In this document: one piece after another, positions 50,687-60,034 of the stretch | Layout: every line of letters starts with the position of its first letter | Numbering within the stretch: position 1 is the stretch's first letter | DNA from: CAYNHZ01 sp964397445 | GTDB lineage: Bacteria > Bacteroidota > Bacteroidia > Bacteroidales > UBA932 | DNA: 64,000 bases | Direction of reading: 5' to 3' | Assembly (NCBI GenBank): GCA_964397445.1 | Contig: CAYNHZ010000001.1 | Location: forward strand, 186,001-250,000 | Program-made: the position numbers and the translations under genes | Notes under the pieces: generated by a model | The model's database searches: none | Seen by the model: the letters and a program-made list of their open reading frames with translations, nothing else | What the model was told of the DNA's origin: nothing

Positions 50687-52777
50687 ATGAATTTTAAAAT
50701 ACTCTTACTAACACTATTTATCGCAATGACAAGTTGCAAATCCGCAGTCAAGCAAGAGGCTGCTCCGATCATCGAAAAGAAAACACTTGAAGTGGTTGAT
50801 GGTAAATTTACCCCCGAACTTATGCTTATGCTCGGTAGAGTTTCAGACCCTCAAGTATCACCAGATGGTGATAAGATATTGTATGGTGTCACATATACAG
50901 ATATTACCCTTAACAAAAGTGTAAGACAATTATATGTAATGAATATTGATGGTAGTAATAATACTCAGATCACCCATTTTTCAAAAAGTGCTTCAAACGC
51001 AAGGTGGTGGAAAGATGGCTCGGCAATCCTTTTCTTGCAAGGGGGCCAATTATTCTCAATGAAAAGCGATGGTACCAATATCCATCAAATAAGCAATGTA
51101 CCCGCTTCCGTTTCTGAGTTTTCTCTCTCTCCTGATTTTACAAAGATTATGTATATCAGTGAAATACAAGCTGCCATAAGGCCAACCGATATTTATCCTG
51201 ATCTTCCCCTGTCTACAGGAAGATATATAAAAGACTTGATGTACAGACATTGGGATCATTTCGTTGAGACTATTCCTCACACATATGTTGCAGATTTCAC
51301 TTGCCAATCAAACGGCAAAATGTCGATGGGAGAGGGACTTGATATCATTGGAGATGCTCTATACGAATTACCTACTCTCCCTTTCGGAGGTATTGATCAA
51401 CTCTCTTGGAGTCCTGACGGAAAACAGATAGCATATTCTTGCCGTAAATTAATTGGAAAAGAGTACGCTTTTTCCACAAACACAGATATTTATCTATATG
51501 ATATAGCTAAAAACACTTGCGTAAATCTAACAGAAGGGATGATGGGATACGACAATGACCCTGTATTCTCTCCGGATGGAAAATATATTGCTTGGATAAG
51601 TATGGAGAGGGGTGGATTTGAGGCAGATAAACAAAGGTTATTTATAATCGATCCTGCCACAATGAATAGAACAGAACTTTCTGCAAATTATAAATACAAC
51701 ATTACAAACCCTGTATGGAAAAAAGATGGTTCAGGTATCTTCTTCTGTTCGCTTGTAAATGCTCTTCAGGGACTTTTTGAAACAGATCTTAATGGTAATA
51801 TCAGACGGATCACACCCGATAATTTATGGTTTGATTTTGAAGGAGTTACAGAGGTTGGAGAGAGACTGATCACTTGCAATCATTCGATGGACCGACCAAA
51901 TGAAATAGTATCTGTTTCGATATCTGACGGCACATTCTCTTATTTAACAAATGAGAATAAAGAGACCCTCGATAAAGTGAAAAGTGGAAAATGTGAAGAG
52001 AGATGGATCACAACAACGGATAATAAAAAAATGCACACCTGGGTTGTCTACCCACCAGATTTTGACGCTACTAAAAAATACCCTGCAATTTTGTTTTGCA
52101 CAGGAGGTCCTCAAGGAACCCTAAGTCAAAGTTGGTCAACTCGTTGGAACTTTAAAGTTATGGCGGCTCAAGGGTATATTGTTATCCTCCCCAACAGACG
52201 CGGCACTACAGCTTTTGGCCAAGAGTGGTGTGACCAGATATCGGGTGACTATATGGGTCAAAATATGCAAGACTATCTCTCAGCAGCTAAAGATCTTAAG
52301 AAAGAGACTTTTGTTGGAAAGATGGGGGCTTCAGGAGCAAGCTATGGCGGCTTCTCTATCTACTATCTTGCCGGTATTCACAATGGTATGTTTGATGCAT
52401 TCCTCTCTCACGCAGGTATTTTCAATCAAGAACAAATGTATATGATGACTGAAGAGATGTGGTTCCCTAAATGGGATAATGGAGGGGCACCTTGGGATAA
52501 TAACCCTATTGCTAAAAAACATTATGCAAATTCTGCCCATAAATTGGTTAAGAATTGGAATACTCCTATTATGATAACCCACGGAGAGCTCGATTACAGA
52601 GTTCCTGTTGAACAAGGGATGGCTGCTTTCAATGCTGCTCAGATGATGGGTGTTCCTTCGGAGATGCTACTTTTCCCCGATGAAAACCATTGGATTTTAA
52701 AACCTCAAAATGCAATTCATTGGCAAAGAGCTTATTTCAATTGGTTTGACAAATGGTTAAAAGATGATAATAGATAA
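50687..52777 (+). CDS. S9 family dipeptidyl/acylaminoacyl-peptidase lipoprotein
   Basis: The 696-residue protein has a lipoprotein signal (NFKILLLTLFIAMTSC, lipidated Cys17). A TolB-like propeller follows ('DPQVSPDGDKILYGVTYTDITL', 'QLSWSPDGKQIAYSCRKL', 'DNDPVFSPDGKYIAWISMERGG'), then an S9C hydrolase with Ser in GASGASYGGFS (about 550), Asp in 'GELDYRVPVEQG' and His in 'FPDENHWI'. Bacteroidota relatives release dipeptides from peptides at the cell envelope. Its stop overlaps the lpxK start by 14 bases, an unexpected pairing of a peptidase with a lipid A gene. Confidence 0.9.
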   Translation: MNFKILLLTLFIAMTSCKSAVKQEAAPIIEKKTLEVVDGKFTPELMLMLGRVSDPQVSPDGDKILYGVTYTDITLNKSVRQLYVMNIDGSNNTQITHFSKSASNARWWKDGSAILFLQGGQLFSMKSDGTNIHQISNVPASVSEFSLSPDFTKIMYISEIQAAIRPTDIYPDLPLSTGRYIKDLMYRHWDHFVETIPHTYVADFTCQSNGKMSMGEGLDIIGDALYELPTLPFGGIDQLSWSPDGKQIAYSCRKLIGKEYAFSTNTDIYLYDIAKNTCVNLTEGMMGYDNDPVFSPDGKYIAWISMERGGFEADKQRLFIIDPATMNRTELSANYKYNITNPVWKKDGSGIFFCSLVNALQGLFETDLNGNIRRITPDNLWFDFEGVTEVGERLITCNHSMDRPNEIVSVSISDGTFSYLTNENKETLDKVKSGKCEERWITTTDNKKMHTWVVYPPDFDATKKYPAILFCTGGPQGTLSQSWSTRWNFKVMAAQGYIVILPNRRGTTAFGQEWCDQISGDYMGQNMQDYLSAAKDLKKETFVGKMGASGASYGGFSIYYLAGIHNGMFDAFLSHAGIFNQEQMYMMTEEMWFPKWDNGGAPWDNNPIAKKHYANSAHKLVKNWNTPIMITHGELDYRVPVEQGMAAFNAAQMMGVPSEMLLFPDENHWILKPQNAIHWQRAYFNWFDKWLKDDNR

Positions 52778-53864
52778 GATTCTCCTCTTCCCCTACTATC
52801 TGACACTTGTTATAAGAAACAAGCTATACGATAACAATTATATCAAGTCTTTCAAATTTGATATTCCTGTTATTTGTGTTGGGAATATCACTGCCGGAGG
52901 GACAGGGAAAACACCTATGGTGGAGATGCTCGTCAGGATGCTGAAAGACGAATATAAAATAGGGGTAGTGTCAAGGGGATATAAACGCAAAAGCAAAGGG
53001 TATCTTGTAGTAAACACAGATGACTCTTATACTATGGTTGGTGACGAACCTCTTCAAATAAAGAGAAAGTTTCCTGATATTATTGTTGCGGTAGATTCCT
53101 CAAGAAAAAGGGCAATTGAGAAGCTTTTGCTTCTTGAGGAGGATCAGAGACCAAACCTTATCATTTTGGATGATGCCTTTCAGTACAGAGAGATCAAAGC
53201 GGATCTTTCAATAGTGCTAATAGACTATTCCCGCCCAATATTTAAAGATCACCTGATCCCATTTGGTCACTTGAGAGATCTTCCTTCTCAAATAAAACGT
53301 GCAGATTTAGTTATAGTTACAAAGGCAAACATAGATATAGAAACAGAAGATAGAATAGAGTGGAGAAATAGACTTCACCTAAGTCATAGTCAACCTCTAT
53401 TTTTCTCAAGAATCTCTTACGAAACACCGCTTCCTGTTTTCAAAACCGATTTCGACAATAGATACTTATATTCAAAATCGGCTATACTATTTACAGGAAT
53501 TGCTAACGATTCATCAATAAGAAATAATTTAGTAGGTACTTATAAACTCCAATCCACAATAAGTTTTAGTGATCATCACGATTTTTCTCAATCCGACATC
53601 AAAATTATAGAGGATACTTCCAATCAACACCCAACTTCTGTAATTATGACTACGGAAAAAGATGCACAACGAATTTGTGAAAACAAGTTTGTAAAAGAGG
53701 AGATTAAGTCAAAAATGTTCTATTTACCCATAAAATCTGAGATAATTCCCGAAATTAATTCTTCTCAAAGAATTATTTATGAAGAATTTAATCATTTAGG
53801 TGAACAACAAATTAGAAAACATATTATATTTGCGCACTTTTTGAAACAATTACCAATTATTTAA
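52764..53864 (+). CDS. lpxK: Tetraacyldisaccharide 4'-kinase
   Basis: The 366-residue inner-membrane kinase phosphorylates the 4' position of the lipid A disaccharide. The N-terminal anchor is 'ILLFPYYLTLVIRNKLY'; the P-loop is 'VGNITAGGTGKTPMVEMLV' (about residues 37-55), followed by 'RGYKRKSKGYLVV', 'VGDEPLQIKRKFP' and 'LDDAFQYREIKADL' with the Walker-B-like Asp pair. The organism therefore makes a phosphorylated lipid A precursor. It overlaps the S9 peptidase stop by 14 bases, indicating coupled translation. Confidence 0.93.
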   Translation: MIIDKILLFPYYLTLVIRNKLYDNNYIKSFKFDIPVICVGNITAGGTGKTPMVEMLVRMLKDEYKIGVVSRGYKRKSKGYLVVNTDDSYTMVGDEPLQIKRKFPDIIVAVDSSRKRAIEKLLLLEEDQRPNLIILDDAFQYREIKADLSIVLIDYSRPIFKDHLIPFGHLRDLPSQIKRADLVIVTKANIDIETEDRIEWRNRLHLSHSQPLFFSRISYETPLPVFKTDFDNRYLYSKSAILFTGIANDSSIRNNLVGTYKLQSTISFSDHHDFSQSDIKIIEDTSNQHPTSVIMTTEKDAQRICENKFVKEEIKSKMFYLPIKSEIIPEINSSQRIIYEEFNHLGEQQIRKHIIFAHFLKQLPII

Positions 53865-53875
53865 TAAAAACAAAA

Positions 53876-54079
53876 ATGAAAAAACTAATTGCCATCCTTT
53901 CAGTATCATTGTTTATTTTCGCATCTTGCGGAAACAATGCTCAAAAAAACGAAGAAGCTACTGCTACAGATTCTACTACAGTTTCATGCTGCGGTGATTC
54001 AACAGCTTGCACAGGTGCTTGCGATTCAACAACTTGCACTGGCGCATGTGATTCAACAGCTTGTGCAGATAAGAAATAA
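53876..54079 (+). CDS. Small Cys-rich lipoprotein with tandem CDST repeats
   Basis: The 67-residue protein has a lipoprotein signal (MKKLIAILSVSLFIFASC, lipidated Cys18). The mature part is acidic and Thr-rich, then repeats CGDSTAC-TGA-CDSTTC-TGA-CDSTAC-ADKK, i.e. Cys pairs four residues apart (CxxxxC). Eight cysteines in about 27 residues in the periplasm suggest metal binding or a redox sink. No family was recognised. It follows lpxK by 11 bases and is followed by a strong terminator, so it is the last gene of the S9-S9-lpxK transcript. Confidence 0.75.
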   Translation: MKKLIAILSVSLFIFASCGNNAQKNEEATATDSTTVSCCGDSTACTGACDSTTCTGACDSTACADKK

Positions 54080-54103
54080 TCTACGCATCCAAGTTATAAA
54101 AAT

Positions 54104-54131
54104 TGACCGTCAAAAGCGGTCATTTTTTTTT
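54104..54131 (+). terminator. Rho-independent terminator after the Cys-rich lipoprotein
   Basis: TGACCG (54104-54109), loop of 7, CGGTCA (54117-54122) and a run of nine T residues. It separates the peptidase-lpxK operon from murA. A -7-like TATATTTG at 54149-54156 lies beyond it for murA. Confidence 0.85.
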
Positions 54132-54207
54132 GCCCACATCCCAAATTTATATTTGTTGCAAATAAATTCATTAATTCGTACATTTGGGAAACATAAAAAA
54201 AGACTCT

Positions 54208-55515
54208 ATGGCATCATTTATTATCGAAGGGGGGCATAAACTTTCCGGAGAGATTTATCCCCAGGGGGCAAAAAACGAAGTTCTCCAAATACTTTGCGCT
54301 ACTCTTCTAACTCCCGAGAAGATTGTCATTCACAATATTCCGGACATATTAGATGTAAACAATCTAATTCAACTTCTGAAAGATATTGGGGTCAAAGTTG
54401 ATAATATCGGTATCGGTTCCTACTCGTTTGAGGCAAAAAACATAGATTTTGCATTTATCAATAGTGGAGAGTACTATAAAAGAAACGCTGCCCTACGAGG
54501 ATCAATTATGCTCACAGGCCCGATGCTTGCCCGATTTGGTAAGGCAACTATCTCTAAACCTGGAGGAGACAAGATTGGAAGAAGAAGATTAGATACCCAT
54601 TTTATAGGACTTCAAAATTTAGGGGCAGAGTTTTCGTACAACAAAAAAACAGGGGCATTCGACCTTCACACAAAAAAATTGAAAGGGACTTCAATGCTTC
54701 TTGATGAGGCTTCGGTAACAGGGACTGCCAATGTGATAATGGCTTCTGCACTCGCTTCCGGAACGACAACCATCTACAATGCAGCCTGCGAACCATATAT
54801 CCAACAGCTATGCAAAATGCTCAACCGAATGGGGGCAAAAATATCAGGTATAGCTTCGAATCTCATTACTATTGAGGGAGTTGAATCATTAAAAGGGACA
54901 GAACACACGATCCTTCCGGATATGATTGAGGTTGGGAGTTTTATAGGTATGGCAGCTATGACAAAAAGTGAACTCACCATTAAAAATGTATCGTACGAAA
55001 ATCTTGGTATCATTCCCGATAGCTTCAAACGGTTAGGGATAAATTTAGAACAACGGGGCGACGATATCTATATTCCTGCTCAAGAAGAGTATGCGATAGA
55101 TACATTCATAGATGGGTCCATTATGCAGATTGCAGATGCTCCTTGGCCTGGATTAACCCCCGACTTATTAAGTGTTATGCTTGTTGTTGCCACCCAATCG
55201 AAAGGCTGCGTTCTGATTCACCAAAAAATGTTTGAGAGTCGATTGTTCTTTGTTGATAAGCTTATAGATATGGGTGCTCAAATTATTTTATGCGACCCAC
55301 ATAGGGCAGTTGTAGTCGGACACAACCATCAGATCAATTTACGTGGAAAAGAGATGACCTCTCCTGACATAAGGGCAGGTATCGCAATGCTTATTGCTGC
55401 AATGGGGGCAGAAGGGACAAGTAAGATAAGTAACATAGAGCAGATAGATAGAGGTTATCAAGATATTGAAGGAAGGCTTAATACCTTGGGTGCAAAGATT
55501 ATACGAATAGGTTAA
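54208..55515 (+). CDS. murA: UDP-N-acetylglucosamine 1-carboxyvinyltransferase
   Basis: The 435-residue enzyme adds enolpyruvate to UDP-GlcNAc, the first committed step of peptidoglycan synthesis. It has 'GEIYPQGAKNEVLQILCATLL', 'ALRGSIMLTGPMLARFGKATIS' and 'DIRAGIAMLIAAMGAEG'. The catalytic loop reads PGGDKIGRRRLDTHF: Asp121 here takes the place of the usual Cys115 (E. coli numbering), a substitution known from fosfomycin-insensitive MurA. The ATG at 54208 is chosen over a TTG at 54184 because the upstream codons are not conserved. It is followed by murB with one base between them. Confidence 0.93.
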   Translation: MASFIIEGGHKLSGEIYPQGAKNEVLQILCATLLTPEKIVIHNIPDILDVNNLIQLLKDIGVKVDNIGIGSYSFEAKNIDFAFINSGEYYKRNAALRGSIMLTGPMLARFGKATISKPGGDKIGRRRLDTHFIGLQNLGAEFSYNKKTGAFDLHTKKLKGTSMLLDEASVTGTANVIMASALASGTTTIYNAACEPYIQQLCKMLNRMGAKISGIASNLITIEGVESLKGTEHTILPDMIEVGSFIGMAAMTKSELTIKNVSYENLGIIPDSFKRLGINLEQRGDDIYIPAQEEYAIDTFIDGSIMQIADAPWPGLTPDLLSVMLVVATQSKGCVLIHQKMFESRLFFVDKLIDMGAQIILCDPHRAVVVGHNHQINLRGKEMTSPDIRAGIAMLIAAMGAEGTSKISNIEQIDRGYQDIEGRLNTLGAKIIRIG

Positions 55516-55516
55516 A

Positions 55517-56548
55517 ATGATTAAAAAAGAGCAATTTTCCCTAAAGGGACACAACACTTTTGGAATTGATGCAAAAAGCTCTGTGTTTGTTGAATACAAC
55601 ACAGAGAGAGAATTGCTTGAGATTGTTTCCCTTGTCAAAAAACAGAAATTAAAACCCCCTTATCTACATATTGGAGAGGGGAGCAATATCTTATTTGTTA
55701 ACAACTTCCCAGGCACGATACTCCACTCTAAGATCGATTCGGTAACTATTTTAAGCGAAGATCAAGACAATATTTTGGTAAAGGTCGGTTCGGGTAAAAA
55801 TTGGGACTCTTTTGTCGCCCTTTGTGTAGAAAATAGGTGGTATGGAGCCGAAAATCTTTCCCTCATTCCTGGGGAAACAGGGGCCGCAGCTGTTCAAAAT
55901 ATTGGGGCATATGGGGCTGAAATAAAGGATATTATATTCTCTGTTGAGACCTTAAACATCCTCACTGGAGAGAAGAGGATTTTCACAAATAGGGAGTGTT
56001 GCTATTCATACAGAAACAGCATCTTCAAACTTGCTGAAAATAAGAGATTGATAGTGACAGGTGTCGTATTCAATCTAAGCAAACAAGAGAGGTACAATCT
56101 TACCTACGACAATCTTTCAAAAGCAATAAGTGAGTTTCAATCCCCATCATTAGAGATAATTAGAAATACAGTTATCTCCATTCGTGATGAGAAGTTACCA
56201 GACCCGAGGGTGATAGGGAGTGCAGGAAGTTTTTTTATGAATCCTATTGTTTCTAAAGAAAAATTAACGGAATTAATTTCAATATACCCGAATATTCCCC
56301 ATTATCCCCTTATAGACAATAAAGAGGGGGAGGTCAAACTTGCTGCCGGGTGGCTTATTGAGCAATGCGGATGGAAAGGGAAATCACTTGGCAGGGCAGG
56401 GGTTTACGAAAAGCAGGCATTAGTAATAATTAACAAGGGGGGGGCGATAGGAGACGAGATACTTGCCCTCTCAAATGAGATAATCCTATCTGTAAAACAA
56501 AAGTTTGGAATCGACCTACATCCTGAGGTACAGATTGTTGAAGGATAA
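55517..56548 (+). CDS. murB: UDP-N-acetylenolpyruvoylglucosamine reductase
   Basis: The 343-residue FAD enzyme reduces the MurA product to UDP-MurNAc with NADPH. FAD-binding motifs are 'LHIGEGSNILFVNNFPGTIL' and 'ENLSLIPGETGAAAVQNIGAYGAEIKDII'. Catalytic residues appear in 'YSYRNSIFK' and 'SAGSFFMNPIVS' (Ser general acid) and the final 'LHPEVQIV' (Glu). The second and third blocks place it with E. coli-type (type I) MurB. Coupled to murA. Confidence 0.95.
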   Translation: MIKKEQFSLKGHNTFGIDAKSSVFVEYNTERELLEIVSLVKKQKLKPPYLHIGEGSNILFVNNFPGTILHSKIDSVTILSEDQDNILVKVGSGKNWDSFVALCVENRWYGAENLSLIPGETGAAAVQNIGAYGAEIKDIIFSVETLNILTGEKRIFTNRECCYSYRNSIFKLAENKRLIVTGVVFNLSKQERYNLTYDNLSKAISEFQSPSLEIIRNTVISIRDEKLPDPRVIGSAGSFFMNPIVSKEKLTELISIYPNIPHYPLIDNKEGEVKLAAGWLIEQCGWKGKSLGRAGVYEKQALVIINKGGAIGDEILALSNEIILSVKQKFGIDLHPEVQIVEG

Positions 56549-56574
56549 AAGTAAATACAATAAAATCATATATT

Positions 56575-57972
56575 ATGTTTTCAAAAGAGATCTACACAAA
56601 CAGACGCAACCAACTAAAAACTAAAATAAAAAAAGGGATACTTCTATTTCTCGGTACAGGCGATGCTGCTATAAATTACCCCGGTAATCAATACAGATAC
56701 AGACAAGACAGCACATTCAACTATTTCTTCGGACTTAGTGAACCTGACCTTGCTGCTATAATCGATTTAGAGTCGGGTGAAGAGATTATCTTTGGTAATG
56801 ATGTTGATATAGATGACATTATCTGGATGGGGCCTCAACCTATGCTCAAGGATAAAGCCACCTCTGTAGGGATTAGTAAAACTCTTCCATTCAGCGAACT
56901 TGAACAATATATCGGAGCTTCTGTAAATAAAGGGAGAAAAATACATTTTTTACCTCCATACAGATATCGCAATATGATTCAGATAAACAAGATGTTATCA
57001 ATCCCTTTCGAGAAAATCAAAGAGAGTGCCTCTGTCGAATTTATTAAATGTGTGGTATCACTCAGGTTGATAAAGGAGGATTGTGAGATTGCTGAGATTG
57101 AAAAAGCTTGCAATATTGGATACACAATGCATTATACTGCAATGAAAATGGCAAAATTGGGTATGATTGAACAGGAACTTGTAGGGGTGATGGAGGGGAT
57201 AGCAATCTCTGAGGGGTTGATGCCTTCTTTCCCCATTATCTTGTCTCAAAACGGAGAAACACTTCACAATCACTCTCATCATCAGCCTCTTACCGAAGGG
57301 AGACTCCTCGTTATTGATGCAGGTGCAGAGACCAATTCCAATTATGTTTCAGACTTTACCCGTACCATACCCTCTTCAGGTAAATTTACCCAAAAACAGA
57401 AAGATGTTTATACTATTGTCTCTGAGGCAAATAATCTCGTCTTAGATATGGCAAAACCGGGAATTACCTACACCTCTGTTCATCAGGCAATGTCTCGTTT
57501 GATGGCTCAAGGGCTTGTAAATATAGGACTTATGAAAGGGGATGTTGATGAAATAGTTGCAAATGGAGCACATTCGCTATTTATGCCACACGGACTCGGT
57601 CACAATATGGGGATGGATGTTCACGATATGGAAGATTTTGGAGAGAATTATGTTGGGTATGATGATAAATACAAAAGGGCTACCCAATTCGGACTTGGCT
57701 CATTAAGAATGGGAAAGATGCTCGAAGTTGGTCACGTTATCACAGATGAACCAGGCATTTATTTCATCCCTGCACTTATAGAAAAATGGAAAAAAGAGGG
57801 AATCAACACCCAATTTATCAATTTTAACAAGCTTGAAAGCTACTACGATTTTGGTGGAATAAGACTTGAAGACGATCTTCTAATAACCAATAAAGGGTGC
57901 AGACTCTTAGGGGCAAAACGGTTACCTATTACTGTTGAGAGTGTTGAGGAGCAAATGAGAGAGTCTATATAG
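56575..57972 (+). CDS. pepP: Xaa-Pro aminopeptidase (M24B)
   Basis: The 465-residue metalloenzyme has an N-terminal creatinase-like domain (about 1-170; 'GTGDAAINYPGNQYRYRQDSTFNYFFGL') and the pita-bread catalytic domain. Metal ligands appear in 'LLVIDAGAETNSNYVSDFTRT' (two Asp), 'FMPHGLGHNMGMDVHD' (His), 'EPGIYF' (Glu) and 'RLEDDLLITNKG' (Glu). It removes N-terminal residues before proline and is cytosolic, completing use of proline-rich peptides imported after S9 action. Its downstream region holds a pfkA fragment and a terminator. Confidence 0.92.
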   Translation: MFSKEIYTNRRNQLKTKIKKGILLFLGTGDAAINYPGNQYRYRQDSTFNYFFGLSEPDLAAIIDLESGEEIIFGNDVDIDDIIWMGPQPMLKDKATSVGISKTLPFSELEQYIGASVNKGRKIHFLPPYRYRNMIQINKMLSIPFEKIKESASVEFIKCVVSLRLIKEDCEIAEIEKACNIGYTMHYTAMKMAKLGMIEQELVGVMEGIAISEGLMPSFPIILSQNGETLHNHSHHQPLTEGRLLVIDAGAETNSNYVSDFTRTIPSSGKFTQKQKDVYTIVSEANNLVLDMAKPGITYTSVHQAMSRLMAQGLVNIGLMKGDVDEIVANGAHSLFMPHGLGHNMGMDVHDMEDFGENYVGYDDKYKRATQFGLGSLRMGKMLEVGHVITDEPGIYFIPALIEKWKKEGINTQFINFNKLESYYDFGGIRLEDDLLITNKGCRLLGAKRLPITVESVEEQMRESI

Positions 57973-58006
57973 AGTCCTATGATCTCTATATAGACTATTT
58001 GAGCTA

Positions 58007-58042
58007 TACTGCAAGCCTCTGAAAATGGGGTAAATACAGTTT
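58007..58042 (-). pseudogene. Remnant of a pfkA 3' end (36-bp repeat of 61960-61995)
   Basis: These 36 bases are identical to 61960-61995, the C-terminal coding part of the intact pfkA (minus strand). Translation of the surrounding minus-strand frame gives 'GLLNRSKTVFTPFSEACSIAQIV', clearly related to the end of PfkA ('QNQTVFTPFSEAC') but diverged on either side and lacking an 11-residue segment. Only the tail remains; the rest of a second phosphofructokinase is gone. It is part of a 385-base gap otherwise without genes. Confidence 0.75.
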
Positions 58043-58255
58043 TGCTTCTATTAAGCAACCCCCATATCCAAAAGAAGCTACGTGACAGCACAAAGTGCTT
58101 AATATAAAAAGAGACAGTATTTCTTTCCGGATACAGATACACAATCAAATTGAGTGTTAATAATAGCCCGGTAGGTATAGCTCCTATACAATATTTAGAG
58201 AGATTTGACAAAGAATTATTATAGATTTTTATAACCAATTTTTTAAGTGATCTTT

Positions 58256-58285
58256 AGGTGGTGGAAAATTTCACCACCTTTTTTA
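58256..58285 (+). terminator. Hairpin terminator before the TPR sensor
   Basis: AGGTGGTG (58256-58263), loop GAAAATTT, CACCACCT (58272-58279) and a T run. It may terminate transcripts from the M24 aminopeptidase gene across the pfkA remnant. Confidence 0.8.
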
Positions 58286-58357
58286 TTGGTATGAATTTTC
58301 GAAAGTTTTATTTATCTTTACAAAAAAATGGACACTATATGATGTGTTTAAAGATAG

Positions 58358-59649
58358 ATGAAGAATAGGTTATATAATAGACTCTGCATTATTATCAGTA
58401 TATATTTTATCCACTTTATGGCTGTAGATCTCATTTCTATGCCTGTAACTATTGATAGATCAGAGATGAGAACGAAATATTTCAACAATATGAAATCTCA
58501 TGATTATAAAAATGCAGTTATGGTTGGAAAACAACTGTTGGAAAGCGTAGATGGGGATACCACAAATAGTTTGAGATTTGCAGGATATTCTTACATAGGG
58601 CAGGCGTATTTAGCTTTAGATGAGTATGATAGTGCAATGTTTTTTCTATCGAAAGGATTTGATTTATGGAATTCTAAGAAAGATTCTTTTTTAAAAAATG
58701 TAGATGTTAAGACAATTGAGAGCGAAGAGGAACTTGTACCGGTGTTTATTCTATTTAATAGTCTTGGAATATATTCTGTCAACAAGGAGATGAATTATGA
58801 GAAGGCTGCAGGATACTTTTAGAGGGGTTAAAAACAGCAAAAACATACTCTTCCGGTAATGGATATGCAATAATGGGTCAAAACTTAGTACTTACCTATT
58901 TTATTAGAGAAAACCCTGAAGGTCTGCATTATGCTAAAGAGCTGTATGATGAAGGTAAGGCAAAATCAGATGAGAGATTGCTTTTCCTCGGCTCTTATGG
59001 CTCTGCAATGATGTATTACCTGCAAAAGAACTATAAACAGGCAGAAGATTATATCAATCAAGCAATTAACAGTAAGATGATAGTGGTTGATAGAATGGGA
59101 TGTTACAACTTATATGCAAACATCTTGAATGCGCAGGGTAGAACGAAAGAGGCTGGAAAGAACTATAATATTGCATTAAATTATGTTGATATGGAGTCGG
59201 CAACAACAACCTCATACGTTTTTCTATCCTATGGCAACTATCTTTTGCAACAAAATAAATATAAGGAGGCTATTGAGATATATAAGAAGGGACTTAAAGT
59301 TGCTGATGAGAAGAATAACAGGGTATTCACAGGACAACTATATCGATCATTGTCTGAGGCTTATGCTCGCAATGGAGAATGGGAAAAGGCATACAATGCT
59401 CATATTCAGTTTTATGACGAATCAAATTCAATACTCAGTCTTAAACAAGAGAGGGCTATAAATGAATTGACACGTAAATATGAAGAAGAACGCTACAAGG
59501 GACAACTTCAAGAGAGAGATCTTCAGATAATTAAAAAAAGTCGCTCCTTGCAAGCATCATTATTCCTGATAGTTGTCATTTTGATTGTGCTTACTGTCAT
59601 TTATATTATGTATAGGCATAAGAATAAAATGTACTATTCAACTCGGTAA
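58358..59649 (+). pseudogene. TPR sensor protein, frameshifted and truncated after its membrane segment
   Basis: Two frames form one protein. The first (58358-58822, ending '...KAAGYF' then stop) is a signal segment plus TPR units; the second continues directly in the next frame with 'EGLKTAKTYSSGNGYAIMGQ' and holds the remaining TPRs ('KYKEAIEIYKKGLKVADEK', 'LYRSLSEAYARNGEWEKAYNAH'), a coiled coil 'ERYKGQLQERDLQIIKK' and a membrane segment ('SLQASLFLIVVILIVLTVIYIMY'). One missing T in the TTTT run at about 58818 explains the shift. The family usually ends in a cytoplasmic DNA-binding or kinase domain; here the gene stops 12 residues after the membrane segment. It is likely inactive. Confidence 0.8.
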
Positions 59650-59978
59650 CAGCTCTTACCAATGTAGATGGGTTTTCAAAATTGACTGAAATCAATGTGT
59701 TGAGTCTATCAGGTATTCCTAAATTAGAAAGTATTGAGGGGCTTAAAAACCTAAGAACTATCCATTCAGGTTTCTTTTTGCGTTGGGCAGATAAAATAAC
59801 TAATCTCAGTGCACTATCAAATCTTGAAAAAGTTGGCGCATCTATTACTATTCGGTACAACCCAACCTTGAGTGATTTCAGCGGCCTTAAAAAATGCCTT
59901 AAGGATTTTACAGGAACTTGGGATGTAAAAGGAAATAAAATAAATCCGACCGTAGAAGAGGTCCTTAATGCAAAATAA
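59646..59978 (+). pseudogene. Leucine-rich surface protein, 3' remnant
   Basis: A frame without ATG encodes 'VTALTNVDGFSKLTEINVLSL', 'IEGLKNLRTIHSG', 'LSALSNLEKVGASITIRYNPT' and ends 'GNKINPTVEEVLNAK'. These are leucine-rich repeats of the type in the intact neighbour (60035-61792), whose end 'NKYNPTYQQLKDGQ' matches the last residues in pattern. It begins abruptly where the truncated TPR gene ends, so a deletion joined the two. Confidence 0.7.
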
Positions 59979-60034
59979 TTTATTGGTATTAAGATTATTA
60001 CAAATTTAAAAATAATATAGAATAATAAGATAAT

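Noticed and set aside
57843..58238. 131-codon frame antisense to the aminopeptidase end and intergenic DNA
   Set aside because: Only its middle (TVFTPFSEAC) is meaningful, as a pfkA relic; the rest is chance frame, so a gene was not called.
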